Positions 9,475 through 18,080 are shown, counted from the stretch's first letter. The stretch: 64,000 nucleotides of DNA from Paraburkholderia atlantica (GCF_009362785.1 NZ_WHNQ01000016.1:106946-170945); one strand, 5' to 3'. The notes: generated by a model from the sequence alone, not told the origin. Made by a program: numbers and translations.

Positions 9475-9515
9475 AGTGTATGGGCGGCGAAACCGCCCTT
9501 ATTGACCTCGGTCAA
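9475..9515 (-). promoter_or_regulatory. FNR-type promoter of the cytochrome c gene
   Basis: Palindromic operator TTGACCTCGGTCAA at 9502-9515; minus-strand TACACT at 9475-9480 is exactly 31 bp away centre to centre. Confidence 0.85.
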
Positions 9516-9635
9516 ATGATCTGCGGTGCGAGCCGGCGGGTTCACGGTTCGCCCGTGCGCAGTGGCATTGGGTAAAGCTTTCGCCCCCAGTCAGCCGCAA
9601 GTTTCGCGCGTCGATGAGCGTATCCAGATGACGAA

Positions 9636-9666
9636 GGCCGCCGCGCATCTGATATGCGCGGCGGCC
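9636..9666 (-). terminator. Strong hairpin after acs-satP
   Basis: A 13-bp GC-rich perfect stem around the loop CTGAT (stem arms 9636-9648 and 9654-9666), 26 bp past the satP stop. It lacks a U-tract, so it may stabilise the mRNA end rather than terminate. Confidence 0.5.
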
Positions 9667-9691
9667 CGAGTGCAGCGGCGGATGAGCGCAA

Positions 9692-10303
9692 TCAATCCGC
9701 AAAACGCGTCACCACCGCGGCGCTGAGCGATTCCACTTCGACAAGAGAAGGTTTCGCGCCGATCGGCAGGACCGTGCGCCCCAGCGACTCGTTGATGATC
9801 TCCGCCGCGGACAGATAGAACGCGAGCAGCGCCGTCAGCAGGCCGCCATAGCCACCCGCGTGCCGAAGTGCCGCCGAACCGAGCCATTCGCCAGCCGCAA
9901 GCAGAAAGAAGGTCGCCCACAGCGCGACGAACACGCACTGCAGCGCGCGCGACGAGCGGAACGTCGCGATCCACATGTAGAACGTGAAGACGCCCCACAA
10001 CAGCAAATACCAGCCGACGAACGCGGCCGGCACCTGTTCGTGCAGGAACAGCCCAAACAGCGCGAACGACCACCAGAACGCGCCATAGCTCAGGAACGCG
10101 GTGGCGCCAAATGTGTTGCCGCGCGGAATCTCCATGAGTCCGGCGACGATCTGCATGCTGCCGCCGAACGCAAACGCAACGGCGAGCACGAGACCGAGCG
10201 AGCCGCCGCTGAACCAGCCGGCGTTGATCATGCTGAGGAGCCACGTGGTCAGCGCGAAGGCGGCAAGGCCGAGCGATGCGGGGTTGGGAGCGGTGGGTTT
10301 CAT
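9692..10303 (-). CDS. satP: Acetate/succinate transporter, GPR1/FUN34/YaaH family
   Basis: 203 residues with six hydrophobic segments and the family signature NPASLGLAAFALTTWLL near the N-terminus. It is an inner-membrane acetate (succinate) permease. CAGGAGACTTCACC precedes the ATG. It starts 30 bp after the acs stop, so it is the second gene of an acetate-use operon. Confidence 0.9.
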   Translation of the reverse strand: MKPTAPNPASLGLAAFALTTWLLSMINAGWFSGGSLGLVLAVAFAFGGSMQIVAGLMEIPRGNTFGATAFLSYGAFWWSFALFGLFLHEQVPAAFVGWYLLLWGVFTFYMWIATFRSSRALQCVFVALWATFFLLAAGEWLGSAALRHAGGYGGLLTALLAFYLSAAEIINESLGRTVLPIGAKPSLVEVESLSAAVVTRFAD

Positions 10304-10333
10304 GGTGAAGTCTCCTGAATGGAACTGGGGGGC

Positions 10334-12310
10334 TTACTCGTGATGTCCGAACTGCCGCAGCACGGCGGGGTTTTCCACGGTGGACATGTCCTGCTCGACC
10401 GTCTCACCCTTCGCGACCGAGCGCAGCAGACGCCGCACGACCTTGCCGGAGCGCGTCTTCGGCATGCTGTCGCCGAAGCGGATTTCCTTCGGCTTGGCGA
10501 TCGGCCCGATTTCCTTGCCCACCCACGCACGCAACTGCTCGGCGACCTTCTTCGCTTCGGCGCCTTCTGGGCGCGGGCCCTTGAGCACGACGAATGCGAC
10601 GATCGCTTCGCCGATCGTCTCGTCGGGCCGGCCGACGACCGCGGCCTCCGCCACCAGCGAATGCGCGGCGAGCGCCGATTCGATTTCCATCGTGCCCATG
10701 CGGTGGCCCGAAACGTTCAGCACATCGTCGATGCGGCCGGTGATCGTGAAGTAGCCGGTCTGCGGATCGCGGATCGCGCCGTCGCCCGCCAGATAAAGCT
10801 TGCCGCCCAGGTCCGCGGGGTAGTAGCCACTGCGGAAGCGCTGCGGATTGCCCCAGATGGTGCGTAGCATCGACGGCCATGGCTCCTTGATGACCAGCAG
10901 GCCGCCCTGACCGTTCGGCAGTTCGCAGCCGGTTTCGTCGACGATCGCGGCCTCGATGCCGGGCAGCGGCAACGTGCACGATCCGGCGACGAGCGGTGTC
11001 GCGCCCGGCAGCGGCGTGATCATGTGGCCGCCCGTTTCAGTTTGCCAGAAGGTGTCGAGCACCGGACAGCGTCCGCCGCCGACTTCGCGCGCAAACCACT
11101 CCCACGCGCTCGGATTGATCGGCTCGCCGACGGTGCCGAGCAGGCGCAACGAGCCGAGGTCGAAGCGGCGCGGATGCACGCTGCTGTTCGTCTCGGCGGC
11201 CTTGATCAGCGAGCGGATCGCAGTGGGCGCCGTATAGAAGATGCTGACCTTGTGCCGCGCGATCATCTCCCAGAACCGTCCCGCGTCGGGCCACGTCGGC
11301 ACGCCCTCGAAAATCACCTGGGTCGCGCCGACCGCGGTCGGGCCATAGCAGATGTAGCTGTGCCCCGTGATCCAGCCGATGTCGGCCGTGCACCAGTACA
11401 CGTCGTCGGCGCGCAGGTCGAACGTCCACTTCATCGTGACGGCGGCCCACAGCAGATAGCCCGCCGTGCTGTGCTGCACGCCCTTGGGCGTGCCGGTCGA
11501 GCCGGACGTGTACAGAACGAACAGCGGATGTTCGGCACCGACCCATTCAGGCTCGCAGGTGTCGGGCTGGGCCGCTTCGAGTTCGTGCAGCCAGCAATCG
11601 CGCGGTTCGTCCCACAGGATCGAGCCGCCCGTGCGCCGATAGACGATCACGGTATGGATCGCGTCGGTGCCTGCCATGTTCAGCGCTTCGTCGACGACGG
11701 ATTTCAAGGGCAGATTCTTGCCGCCGCGCATCTGCTCGTCGGCGGTAATGATGGCGACGGCGCCGACATCGACCATCCGTTCGTGCAGCGACTTCGCCGA
11801 GAAGCCGCCGAACACGACCGAATGCAGCGCGCCAATGCGCGCGCAGGCCTGCATCGCGACGACACCTTCGATCGACATCGGCAGATAGATCATCACGCGG
11901 TCTCCACACGCGATGCCGCGCGCGCGCAACCCATTCGCCAGGCGGCACACGCGCGCATGCAGTTGCCGGTACGTGATGGTCGTCACGATGCCGTCGTCGG
12001 CCTCGAAAATGATCGCGGTCTTGTTGGCATTGCCGTCGTGCAGATGGCGATCCAGGCAGTTGTACGACGCGTTCAGCAGACCGTCGTCGAACCATTTGAA
12101 GAACGGTGCGTTCGCTTCGTCGAGCACCTTCGTGAAGGGCCGGTGCCAGCTCAGATGCTCGCGCGCGAGCCGTGCCCAGAAACCGCTCCGGTCGGTGCGG
12201 GCTTCCTTGACGAGCGCTTCGTAGGCGGCCATGCCGTCGATGACGGTGTCTTTAAGAAGCGGCGGGGCGGCCGTTTCCGGCGCTTGATCGTTGATGGCGA
12301 CAGTGGACAT
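10334..12310 (-). CDS. acs: Acetyl-CoA synthetase (AMP-forming)
   Basis: 658 residues, standard length. The AMP-binding loop YTSGSTGTPKG, the GRIDDVLNVSGHRMGTMEIES segment and the C-terminal KTRSGKVVRRLLR, whose lysine is the usual acetylation target, are all present. It makes acetyl-CoA from acetate, ATP and CoA. The chosen ATG (12310) starts MSTVAINDQ; the open frame upstream has no similarity. It is the first gene of acs-satP. The FNR-type site 12456-12469 is unusual for acs, which in enterics is CRP-controlled. Confidence 0.95.
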   Translation of the reverse strand: MSTVAINDQAPETAAPPLLKDTVIDGMAAYEALVKEARTDRSGFWARLAREHLSWHRPFTKVLDEANAPFFKWFDDGLLNASYNCLDRHLHDGNANKTAIIFEADDGIVTTITYRQLHARVCRLANGLRARGIACGDRVMIYLPMSIEGVVAMQACARIGALHSVVFGGFSAKSLHERMVDVGAVAIITADEQMRGGKNLPLKSVVDEALNMAGTDAIHTVIVYRRTGGSILWDEPRDCWLHELEAAQPDTCEPEWVGAEHPLFVLYTSGSTGTPKGVQHSTAGYLLWAAVTMKWTFDLRADDVYWCTADIGWITGHSYICYGPTAVGATQVIFEGVPTWPDAGRFWEMIARHKVSIFYTAPTAIRSLIKAAETNSSVHPRRFDLGSLRLLGTVGEPINPSAWEWFAREVGGGRCPVLDTFWQTETGGHMITPLPGATPLVAGSCTLPLPGIEAAIVDETGCELPNGQGGLLVIKEPWPSMLRTIWGNPQRFRSGYYPADLGGKLYLAGDGAIRDPQTGYFTITGRIDDVLNVSGHRMGTMEIESALAAHSLVAEAAVVGRPDETIGEAIVAFVVLKGPRPEGAEAKKVAEQLRAWVGKEIGPIAKPKEIRFGDSMPKTRSGKVVRRLLRSVAKGETVEQDMSTVENPAVLRQFGHHE

Positions 12311-12427
12311 AGTCTTCTCGCTGACTTGAATGAGTGAACTCGGACAGGTACACCGCGACTGCCAATATCCGACGATCGGCGGCGCGGCGGCGTGCATGAC
12401 TCGAACAGTGCTTCGGCTGTCGCGACC

Positions 12428-12469
12428 AGTGTGTTGCGCAAAGCAAGGGGCACGATTGACTCAGATCAA
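12428..12469 (-). promoter_or_regulatory. FNR-type promoter of acs-satP
   Basis: Operator TTGACTCAGATCAA at 12456-12469; minus-strand CACACT at 12428-12433 lies 32 bp away. This occupies the 373-bp gap between acs and the next gene; nothing else was recognised there. Confidence 0.7.
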
Positions 12470-12683
12470 TCGCGGGTGCGTGACGCGAATTTGTGCGTCT
12501 GCGAAGGTGGACGAATCGTGTCGTCCGATCGTCCGACGAGAGTCAGCCGATTCCTACGAGCGGTCTCTGGACTACCCGCGTTTCCGCCGTCGCTGATTTA
12601 GATAACGCGCACGGTTGCCAATAATAGATTCGACGGCACGCCGTTTCCACGGCGTCAGAGTCGGCGAAATCGAGGAGGCGGTC

Positions 12684-12926
12684 ATGAAAGACACCATCAT
12701 TCCCCTGCGGGCACTCGTCGAAAAATGGCTTGCGCCCACCAGCGCGACCCCCGCGCATGTGGTGCGCACCGGCCGCATGGCGATCACTCGCGCGCGTTAC
12801 GTCAGGCTTGAAGGCGCGATTTCTTCGCGGCCCCTGACGATAGTGTTTTTCCGGCACGGCAATGGTTCGTGGGACGTGTTTCCGCCCGTTGAACGCGTGC
12901 CGGCGATGAGCGCGGGGTTTGTTTAA
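12684..12926 (+). CDS. Small hypothetical protein
   Basis: 80 residues starting MKDTIIPLRALVEKWLAP after a strong GAGGAGG site. It contains MAITRARYVRLEG and ends in a short FFRHGNGSWDVFPP segment. Soluble, no motif recognised. It stands alone between acs (divergent) and the HPF-like gene, and no FNR operator was found for it. Confidence 0.65.
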   Translation: MKDTIIPLRALVEKWLAPTSATPAHVVRTGRMAITRARYVRLEGAISSRPLTIVFFRHGNGSWDVFPPVERVPAMSAGFV

Positions 12927-13034
12927 GCGCTGAGCCGTCTCACAGCGGCACCGCTGGCTACGGGAGCGGCGTCGCGTCGCGAGATGCTTGGGTACATCAA
13001 GGAAATGACCGTTATCCCCCGCCTTTCGTCGCGG

Positions 13035-13077
13035 TTGACTCAGGTCAATGACTCCGCTTCACGGAGGAACACGATAA
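13035..13077 (+). promoter_or_regulatory. FNR-type promoter of the HPF-like gene
   Basis: Operator TTGACTCAGGTCAA at 13035-13048, followed by a weak -10-like CGATAA at 13072-13077 (33 bp). Confidence 0.7.
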
Positions 13078-13153
13078 GCCTGCGGCAAGCGAGGCTGTCC
13101 ACGGACGGGGCCGCGCTCGGTGTCCGGACAATACTCGCAGCGGGAGAGGGAGG

Positions 13154-13468
13154 ATGGGCATCGGGATGCAGATTGTCTATCTCGGCTTCGCAGGCGCCGC
13201 GCAGCTCGAAGCAGAGGCGGGTGTGCAGCTGGTGCGTCTTGCGCGGTTCGGGGCGTTCGTGTCGAACTGCCATCTGGCGATTGAGGCGTTGCGCCCGGAT
13301 CGCGCCAGTCCGCATTACGACGTGCGGCTCGATCTGATCACTCCCGCGCACGAATTCAGGTCCATCGCTCATTGCGTCGGTGACAACGCCGAGGCGGCGA
13401 TCCGCGACGCGTTCGATCTCGCGGAACAAGAACTCGAAGCGATCGCAGCGCGAGCGCGCAACCACTGA
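13154..13468 (+). CDS. HPF/RaiA-like ribosome-associated protein
   Basis: 104 residues. The pattern of a beta strand near NCHLAIEALRP, then YDVRLDLITPAHEF and the helix EAAIRDAFDLAEQELEAIAARA is that of the short HPF/RaiA-like proteins common in proteobacterial stress loci. Such factors bind the 30S A/P site and put ribosomes to rest. The assignment rests on pattern, not alignment. GAGAGGGAGG lies just before the ATG; a second ATG at 13166 is also possible. An FNR-type promoter at 13035 suggests hibernation when oxygen is low. Confidence 0.65.
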   Translation: MGIGMQIVYLGFAGAAQLEAEAGVQLVRLARFGAFVSNCHLAIEALRPDRASPHYDVRLDLITPAHEFRSIAHCVGDNAEAAIRDAFDLAEQELEAIAARARNH

Positions 13469-13582
13469 CCGACGATGCCTCGACACACGATGTTTCGCGC
13501 GACATGCGCTTGACGACGGACGGTGCTGGATCACGAACTGCTGCGAAGGCGATCGAAGGCCCGCCGGTGCACTGGACCGGGC

Positions 13583-13623
13583 TTGACGTGGATCAACGAC
13601 ACAAAGCAGCGCGCGACTACGCT
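13583..13623 (+). promoter_or_regulatory. FNR-type promoter of hsp20
   Basis: Operator TTGACGTGGATCAA at 13583-13596 and TACGCT at 13618-13623, exactly 31 bp apart, giving a leader of about 150 bases before hsp20. Confidence 0.85.
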
Positions 13624-13725
13624 GAAGGTGCTGTTTCACGGTGCGCACCATCGTGAATGCTCGAGATAGTGGCGGCATCTGATTCAACCGGCGCCATGCG
13701 CAATCCGGCGACACTGCAGGCCGGA

Positions 13726-13739
13726 TTGCAGTCGGTCAA
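13726..13739 (+). promoter_or_regulatory. Degenerate second FNR-like site before hsp20
   Basis: TTGCAGTCGGTCAA has one good half (GTCAA). A promoter set by it would start transcription inside the hsp20 ribosome site, so it may be accessory or chance. Confidence 0.35.
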
Positions 13740-13780
13740 TTGGGCCATTTGATGGCCTGCTTATCTGAAGGAGAGGGGCA

Positions 13781-14215
13781 ATGAGCAATCTGACGCGTTT
13801 TGATCCGTTTTCGGCGGATCCTGTTTCGGAGCTGTTCCAGGGTTTCTTCCGGCCGATGCGCTCGATGCTGACGACACAGGACACCGAGCTGGCATCGATG
13901 AAGATCGACGTGACGGAAAACAACGGAGCCTATTCGGTGAAAGCCGAACTGCCGGGCGTCGACAAGAAGGATATCGACGTTCAGATCGACGGGCGCGTCG
14001 TTTCGATCAACGCGAAGGTCGAGCGCAACAAGGAGGAAAAGGAAGGCGAACGCGTGATCCGTCGCGAGCGTTACTGCGGCACGTTCAGCCGCTCGTTCTC
14101 GCTCGGCGGCGAGGTCGACGAGGCCAATGCGAAAGCCGAATACAAGGACGGTGTGCTGTCGTTGAGCCTGCCGAAAAAAGCCTCGAGCGAGCACAAGCGC
14201 CTGACGGTCAACTAG
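13781..14215 (+). CDS. Hsp20/alpha-crystallin small heat-shock protein
   Basis: 144 residues. The alpha-crystallin domain spans about 45-140, with KIDVTENNGAYSVKAELPGV and the terminal A-x-x-x-x-G-x-L type motif AEYKDGVLSLSLPKK. It holds unfolding proteins in the cytoplasm. AAGGAGAGG precedes the ATG. Transcription ends at a clear hairpin at 14248-14277. The partner in function is likely the CbpA/CbpM pair at 21-22 kb. Confidence 0.95.
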   Translation: MSNLTRFDPFSADPVSELFQGFFRPMRSMLTTQDTELASMKIDVTENNGAYSVKAELPGVDKKDIDVQIDGRVVSINAKVERNKEEKEGERVIRRERYCGTFSRSFSLGGEVDEANAKAEYKDGVLSLSLPKKASSEHKRLTVN

Positions 14216-14247
14216 AAGCCAGCAACCTGGCCTGGACGATGAAGTAT

Positions 14248-14277
14248 GGCGCGCCGTCACTGGCGCGCCTTTTGTTT
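14248..14277 (+). terminator. Rho-independent terminator of hsp20
   Basis: GGCGCGCC (14248-14255), loop GTCACT, GGCGCGCC (14262-14269), then TTTTGTTT. A group II intron remnant begins at the very next base. Confidence 0.9.
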
Positions 14278-14715
14278 GTGCGCCCAGCATGGGCGCACTC
14301 CTGCGGGTGCAAGTCCCGCCATAAGCTGGTCACAGCGAATGAAGCGAAGCGCAACTGCACGAGGACGACCGGGTGTGGGGAGGAAGCGTGGAGCGTAAAT
14401 CGTGAGCCGATGAACAAGAACTGCATAGAAGGCGCTGCTGAGCAGGGCGAGCGGGCAAACGGCCGCGAAGCTCTCGTGACCAAGGCGACGTGGCGTAAAT
14501 GCGGCGGTTGTGCGATGAAGGAGTGCGTTCTTACCTGGGGAGATCTCGCCTCACGCCTGAAAGGGCGACGGCGTCGAGCCGGAGCGAGAAGTCAGCAGAG
14601 GCCGTAGTAGTCACAGGACAGGTCGATGAGACCGAAGCTGGTGATGAAGGGCCGAACGGGAGGGAGTGTCCAGCGTCATGTCGATGCGACAGGTATTGCG
14701 TCAGATGGGCAGACG
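14278..14715 (+). mobile_element. Truncated group II intron (5' RNA part only)
   Basis: The segment begins GTGCGCCCAGCATGGGCGC, the 5' consensus of bacterial group II introns, continues with CTGCGGGTGCAAGTCCCGCC and the typical domain I text (AAGCTGGTCACAGCGAATGA and onwards), and reaches the region where the maturase would start (ATGTCGATGCGACAG near 14687). No reverse-transcriptase sequence follows, so only about 440 bp remain. Insertion directly behind a rho-independent terminator is the known target habit of class C introns. It is probably inactive. Open frames inside it are not genes. Confidence 0.75.
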
Positions 14716-14819
14716 CCGGCTTCGTGTATCACAGCGGGCGTCGGGGATTCCTTTGCGCTTGCCATTTGCATCTCCATACCGCCAATGGCTTTACCTTACG
14801 GTCGAGGGCGGCCGTCGCG

Positions 14820-14858
14820 TTGATCCACATCAAGCTGGGCGGAACCGGCAGCTACGCT
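14820..14858 (+). promoter_or_regulatory. FNR-type promoter upstream of the CheB-like gene
   Basis: Operator TTGATCCACATCAA at 14820-14833, with TACGCT at 14853-14858 (29 bp). The next gene begins at 15022. Confidence 0.75.
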
Positions 14859-14951
14859 GCGATATGAAATGGAGCGGGCACCACCGATCGACCCCGGTCG
14901 AGCCGCGCACGATAGTCGTGGAGCATCTGCATGAGCGCCGCCACTGCCGGC

Positions 14952-14965
14952 TTGACGCAAATCAA
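14952..14965 (+). promoter_or_regulatory. Second FNR-type operator before the CheB-like gene
   Basis: TTGACGCAAATCAA, a good match. It lies 57 bp before the ATG and no good -10 hexamer follows; it could act together with the site at 14820. Confidence 0.65.
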
Positions 14966-15021
14966 CAATGGTCCCGCTTCACGCAGCGATCATGGGGTTC
15001 TATTCGAACCGAAGGCTAATC

Positions 15022-16056
15022 ATGAGCGGCCGGATCTTTGTGATAGGCGCATCGCACGGCGGAATCGACGCGTTGCAACAACTGGTGAGACAGTTACCCG
15101 CCAGCTTCCCGGCGCCAGTGTTCATCGTCCAGCACATCGGCGCGGCCAGCCCGAGCATGCTGCCGGTCATTCTGGGCAAGGCAGCACGCTTGCCGGTGAC
15201 CCAGCCGCACAATCTCGAAATCTTTGAGAAGGGGCGCATTTATGTCGCTCCTCCCGATCACCATATGCTTGTCCGGCAAGGCTATCTTCGCCTGTCGCAA
15301 GGCCCCCGGGAAAATCACTGCCGCCCGGCGATCGACCCGCTGTTTCGCTCCGCCTCCAACGCGTATGGGCCGGCCGTCGTCGGCGTGGTGTTGACCGGAC
15401 ATCTCGACGATGGCACGGACGGATTGATGGCCATCAAGGATCGGGGTGGAATCGCGGTCGTGCAGGAGCCATCGGAGGCGCTTGCGCCGTCGATGCCGCG
15501 AAGCGGGCTCGCACATGTCTGCATCGATCACTGCTGCAAGCTCGGGGAGATGGGAGAGCTGTTCGTGAGTCTCGCCAACGACGATCCGGACACGCCCGTG
15601 TCGGGCGACTATGACGAGCTCATCCGGATCGAGACTCGCATCGCGGAGGGCATCCTCGACACCGCGGACTGGGCGCTCTTCGAGCGCATGAGCGCGCCGT
15701 CCGGCCTGAACTGTCCTGAGTGCACGAGCGCGCTATTCGAATTGCGCGATCGACGGATGATGCGGTTCAGGTGCCGTGCGGGCCACGCATTTTCCGCGCT
15801 TTGTCTTCTTGGCGAACAGCAGCGATCGCGCGACAACCATCTGGCCGCGCTGTTCGGTTTGCTCAACGAAGAAGCCGCGCTCGCACGACGCCTGCTGAAC
15901 GCTCGGTTGGCGCAACGCATTGACACCGACGTAGCGCTGCACGAAAGAATCGGCGGAGCGGAACGGGAAGCCACGCAGGTGTGGCAATGGCTTTGCGCAT
16001 CTGAGCGCGGCGCTTCTCCGCCTGACGGCCAACCCGGGTCCGCGTCGGCACGCTAA
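15022..16056 (+). CDS. Stand-alone CheB-type methylesterase
   Basis: 344 residues. The CheB catalytic triad is visible: Ser11 in GASHGG, His38 in VFIVQHIG and Asp129/130 in VLTGHLDDGTDG. There is no receiver domain. The C-terminal part has a CxxC...CxxGH zinc-ribbon-like segment (NCPECTSALF...FRCRAGHAFS) and a helical tail. CheB enzymes demethylate or deamidate chemoreceptor glutamates, but no chemotaxis gene is nearby, so the target is unknown. I start at ATG 15022 (GAAGG upstream) rather than the ATG 18 codons earlier, whose sequence is unlike CheB. Two FNR-type sites precede it. Confidence 0.85.
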   Translation: MSGRIFVIGASHGGIDALQQLVRQLPASFPAPVFIVQHIGAASPSMLPVILGKAARLPVTQPHNLEIFEKGRIYVAPPDHHMLVRQGYLRLSQGPRENHCRPAIDPLFRSASNAYGPAVVGVVLTGHLDDGTDGLMAIKDRGGIAVVQEPSEALAPSMPRSGLAHVCIDHCCKLGEMGELFVSLANDDPDTPVSGDYDELIRIETRIAEGILDTADWALFERMSAPSGLNCPECTSALFELRDRRMMRFRCRAGHAFSALCLLGEQQRSRDNHLAALFGLLNEEAALARRLLNARLAQRIDTDVALHERIGGAEREATQVWQWLCASERGASPPDGQPGSASAR

Positions 16057-16094
16057 CGCAAGACCGTCCAGAGCGCTGCTCAACGCACGGTCGC

Positions 16095-16108
16095 TTGATT
16101 TCGGTCAA
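16095..16108 (+). promoter_or_regulatory. FNR-type operator of the CBS-BON gene
   Basis: TTGATTTCGGTCAA. The -10 region is weak (AT-rich AAACATTG around 16131-16138). Confidence 0.7.
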
Positions 16109-16179
16109 CTCCTGCAAGCCGAATCGGACCAAACATTGTCCCGTCTTGCCCCAACTCGCCACTCGATATGGAGATCACC

Positions 16180-16869
16180 ATGCAAGCCTCCGACATCATG
16201 ACGACCCAGGTCGTTTCAATTGCACCGGACAGCTCGGTCTATGACGCGGCCAAGCTGCTTGCCGACAACAGGATCAGCGGCCTGCCGGTCGTCGATGACG
16301 CGGGCAGCGTGATTGGCATCGTCAGCGAGGGCGATCTGCTCCGGCGTGTCGAAATGGGCACCGAAACGCCGCGTCGGTCATGGCTCGCGGAGTTCCTCGC
16401 GCCCACGCGTCAGCTTGCGGTCGAGTATCTGAAAGAGCGCTCGATTCAGGTGAGCGACGTCATGAGCGCGCCCGCTGTCACAGTCGAAGAATCCGCGCCG
16501 CTTACCGAGGTCGCCGCATTGCTCGGGCGCAAGCACATCAAGCGGCTACCGGTGTTACGCAAAGGTAAGCTCGTCGGCATCGTCAGCAGGGCCGGTCTGG
16601 TGCGCGCGCTAGCGAGCTGTGCGCCCGCGCAGCTCGATGCACAACCGTCGGACGAGCAGATCCGCGGCGCGATTACGAAAGAACTCGATGGGCACCGCTG
16701 GGCGATCGCAGCCGACAACCTGATAGTCATGGAAGGGGTCGCTCATTGCTGGGGAGTGGTGCGATCCGAGGAAGAGCGTCAGGCGATTCTCGCCGCCGCA
16801 GCCCGCGCGCCAGGCGTGAAAGCCGTGAAGGATCATCTGGAGTATCCGGACGCCTTCGCGCCGATGTGA
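16180..16869 (+). CDS. CBS-pair protein with C-terminal BON domain
   Basis: 229 residues. The first CBS motif is at about 1-60 (SDIMTTQVVSIAPDSSVYDAA...GIVSEGDLLRRVE), the second at about 88-145 (VSDVMSAPAVTVEESAPLTE...GIVSRAGLVRAL), and a BON domain at about 155-225. CBS pairs sense adenine nucleotides or redox state, and BON domains bind membranes or phospholipid. GGAGATCACC favours the ATG at 16180 over the one at 16168. It parallels hypoxic CBS proteins of the DosR regulon. A CBS fragment at about 18010-18075 is a decayed relative. Confidence 0.9.
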   Translation: MQASDIMTTQVVSIAPDSSVYDAAKLLADNRISGLPVVDDAGSVIGIVSEGDLLRRVEMGTETPRRSWLAEFLAPTRQLAVEYLKERSIQVSDVMSAPAVTVEESAPLTEVAALLGRKHIKRLPVLRKGKLVGIVSRAGLVRALASCAPAQLDAQPSDEQIRGAITKELDGHRWAIAADNLIVMEGVAHCWGVVRSEEERQAILAAAARAPGVKAVKDHLEYPDAFAPM

Positions 16870-17079
16870 CAGGGGCGGTGCAAAAAACCGTTGCGCACCG
16901 TATCTCGAGCCGATGCGCCGCATGCGTGTGTCGGCAAGAGCGCCCGGTTCTTCTGACGCTGGAGCGTCGCTGGCGCGCCGATCGCCGGGACGGGCAGGGC
17001 GGCCGAGACAGAAGTCCGCCGTCGCATGCAGGTAGCCGACGTATGAGCTGCTGCTGTCGGCGATGGCGGGCTGGCCCGC

Positions 17080-17640
17080 TCAACCGATCCGCTCGCGACG
17101 CTGCAAGCGGGCGCCGCGGCCCATGCCGCGCAACGGATAATGGGCCAGGGCGTGCGCTTGTAGCTCACCGGACGGACTGTTTTGGAGCGAGGAGGCCATC
17201 ATCCGCGTGCACCTGCCCCGTACCGGGCCGAGCGTCGTGTTACGCCGCGGGCCGCGCACCGGCAGCGCCGGCGCGTTGACGCGGAGCTTCGCGGCAGCAG
17301 GGTGCCACGGTAGCTGCAGATGAGCGTCGCAAAGCAGGCGACCCGGTTCCGACCGGGCGTCGTCGCGAGCGGTGATCCGCTCTACGAGTCCGATCAGGTC
17401 GAGCGCGCGCATCAGGCGCGCAGCATTGAGGCGTCCTGGCGTGAGCGGCAGAGTGTCCACGCCGCAGGGCAGTGCCTCGCGAATTTCGATTCGACAGGCT
17501 CCGCCCGGATCGCCGAGCGTCATCAGCACGTCGTAGAGGCGGGCATGTCGTCGACCGCCGCGGTAGCGAAAGCAGATCTTCGTGGTGTCGTCACAGCTGG
17601 CAGCCGATGTGGGCTTCGGCATCAAGAGTAGGTTGGGCAC
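17080..17640 (-). CDS. Hypothetical protein
   Basis: 186 residues from a GTG at 17640 preceded by GGAG at 8-base spacing. The central part (FRYRGGRRHARLYDVLMTLG, later RLMRALDLIGLVERITARDD) has codon use like a real gene, with G or C in most third positions. No family was recognised. A palindromic FNR-type site at 17731-17744 with TCGAAT on the same strand supports it as a transcribed gene. The basic tail (LRGMGRGARLQRRERIG) may be a run-on. Confidence 0.45.
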   Translation of the reverse strand: MPNLLLMPKPTSAASCDDTTKICFRYRGGRRHARLYDVLMTLGDPGGACRIEIREALPCGVDTLPLTPGRLNAARLMRALDLIGLVERITARDDARSEPGRLLCDAHLQLPWHPAAAKLRVNAPALPVRGPRRNTTLGPVRGRCTRMMASSLQNSPSGELQAHALAHYPLRGMGRGARLQRRERIG

Positions 17641-17702
17641 GATGGGTACTCCAGCAGGGTTGAAGGGCGCGGCGCATCGGAACCCGTGTGCCGGTGATTC
17701 CA

Positions 17703-17744
17703 ATTCGAACGCATGTTGTGCGAGGAATGTTTGACGGCTGTCAA
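17703..17744 (-). promoter_or_regulatory. FNR-type promoter of the gene at 17080-17640
   Basis: Operator TTGACGGCTGTCAA at 17731-17744; minus-strand TCGAAT at 17703-17708, 32 bp away. Confidence 0.6.
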
Positions 17745-17868
17745 TTCGCAATCGGTGGCAGGTCGGCAAGCAACGAAATTCAGTCACATCACCGGGCAAT
17801 AACGAACCCTCCCTCTTTGCGGAGCAGACGATGCAACACCAGCGGCTGGAACAGGCAGGATCGACGAG

Positions 17869-18080
17869 CTAGTGCATCGGGTCCGGACGATCGGAGGCCG
17901 CTCGCTCGATCCGCGCTTCGACGGTGTCGAGCGGCAACGAGACCGTGATCGCAAAGCCCTCCCACTTTCACGGGGCGCCGATTTTTTCGAGCGGCCTGGT
18001 AAACCACGTGCCCATGAACAAGGACGGCAAGGCGACTGGCATCGTCAGCCACGCGAACCTGGTTCGCGCGCGAGTACATT
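17869..18080. pseudogene. Scar joining a histidine-kinase tail and a CBS fragment
   Basis: Minus strand 17965-17869 encodes GFAITVSLPLDTVEARIERA and ends at TAG. It is nearly the same as the C-terminus of the kinase at 24161 (GFAITVSLPLDTIEARSGRS), and the DNA is almost identical for over 40 bases. On the plus strand about 18010-18075 encodes MNKDGKATGIVSHANLVRAR, matching the CBS motif GIVSRAGLVRAL of the gene at 16180. Neither piece is complete. The rest of 17745-18308 shows nothing recognisable. Confidence 0.65.

Noticed and set aside
11024..12337. 437-codon open frame on the plus strand
   Set aside because: It is antisense to acs, where the protein match is certain.
14239..14607. Open frame of 122 codons behind hsp20
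   Set aside because: It spans the terminator and structured intron RNA and has no protein similarity.
14666..15019. Possible intron-encoded reverse transcriptase start
   Set aside because: After the first few codons no reverse-transcriptase motif follows; the intron is truncated here.
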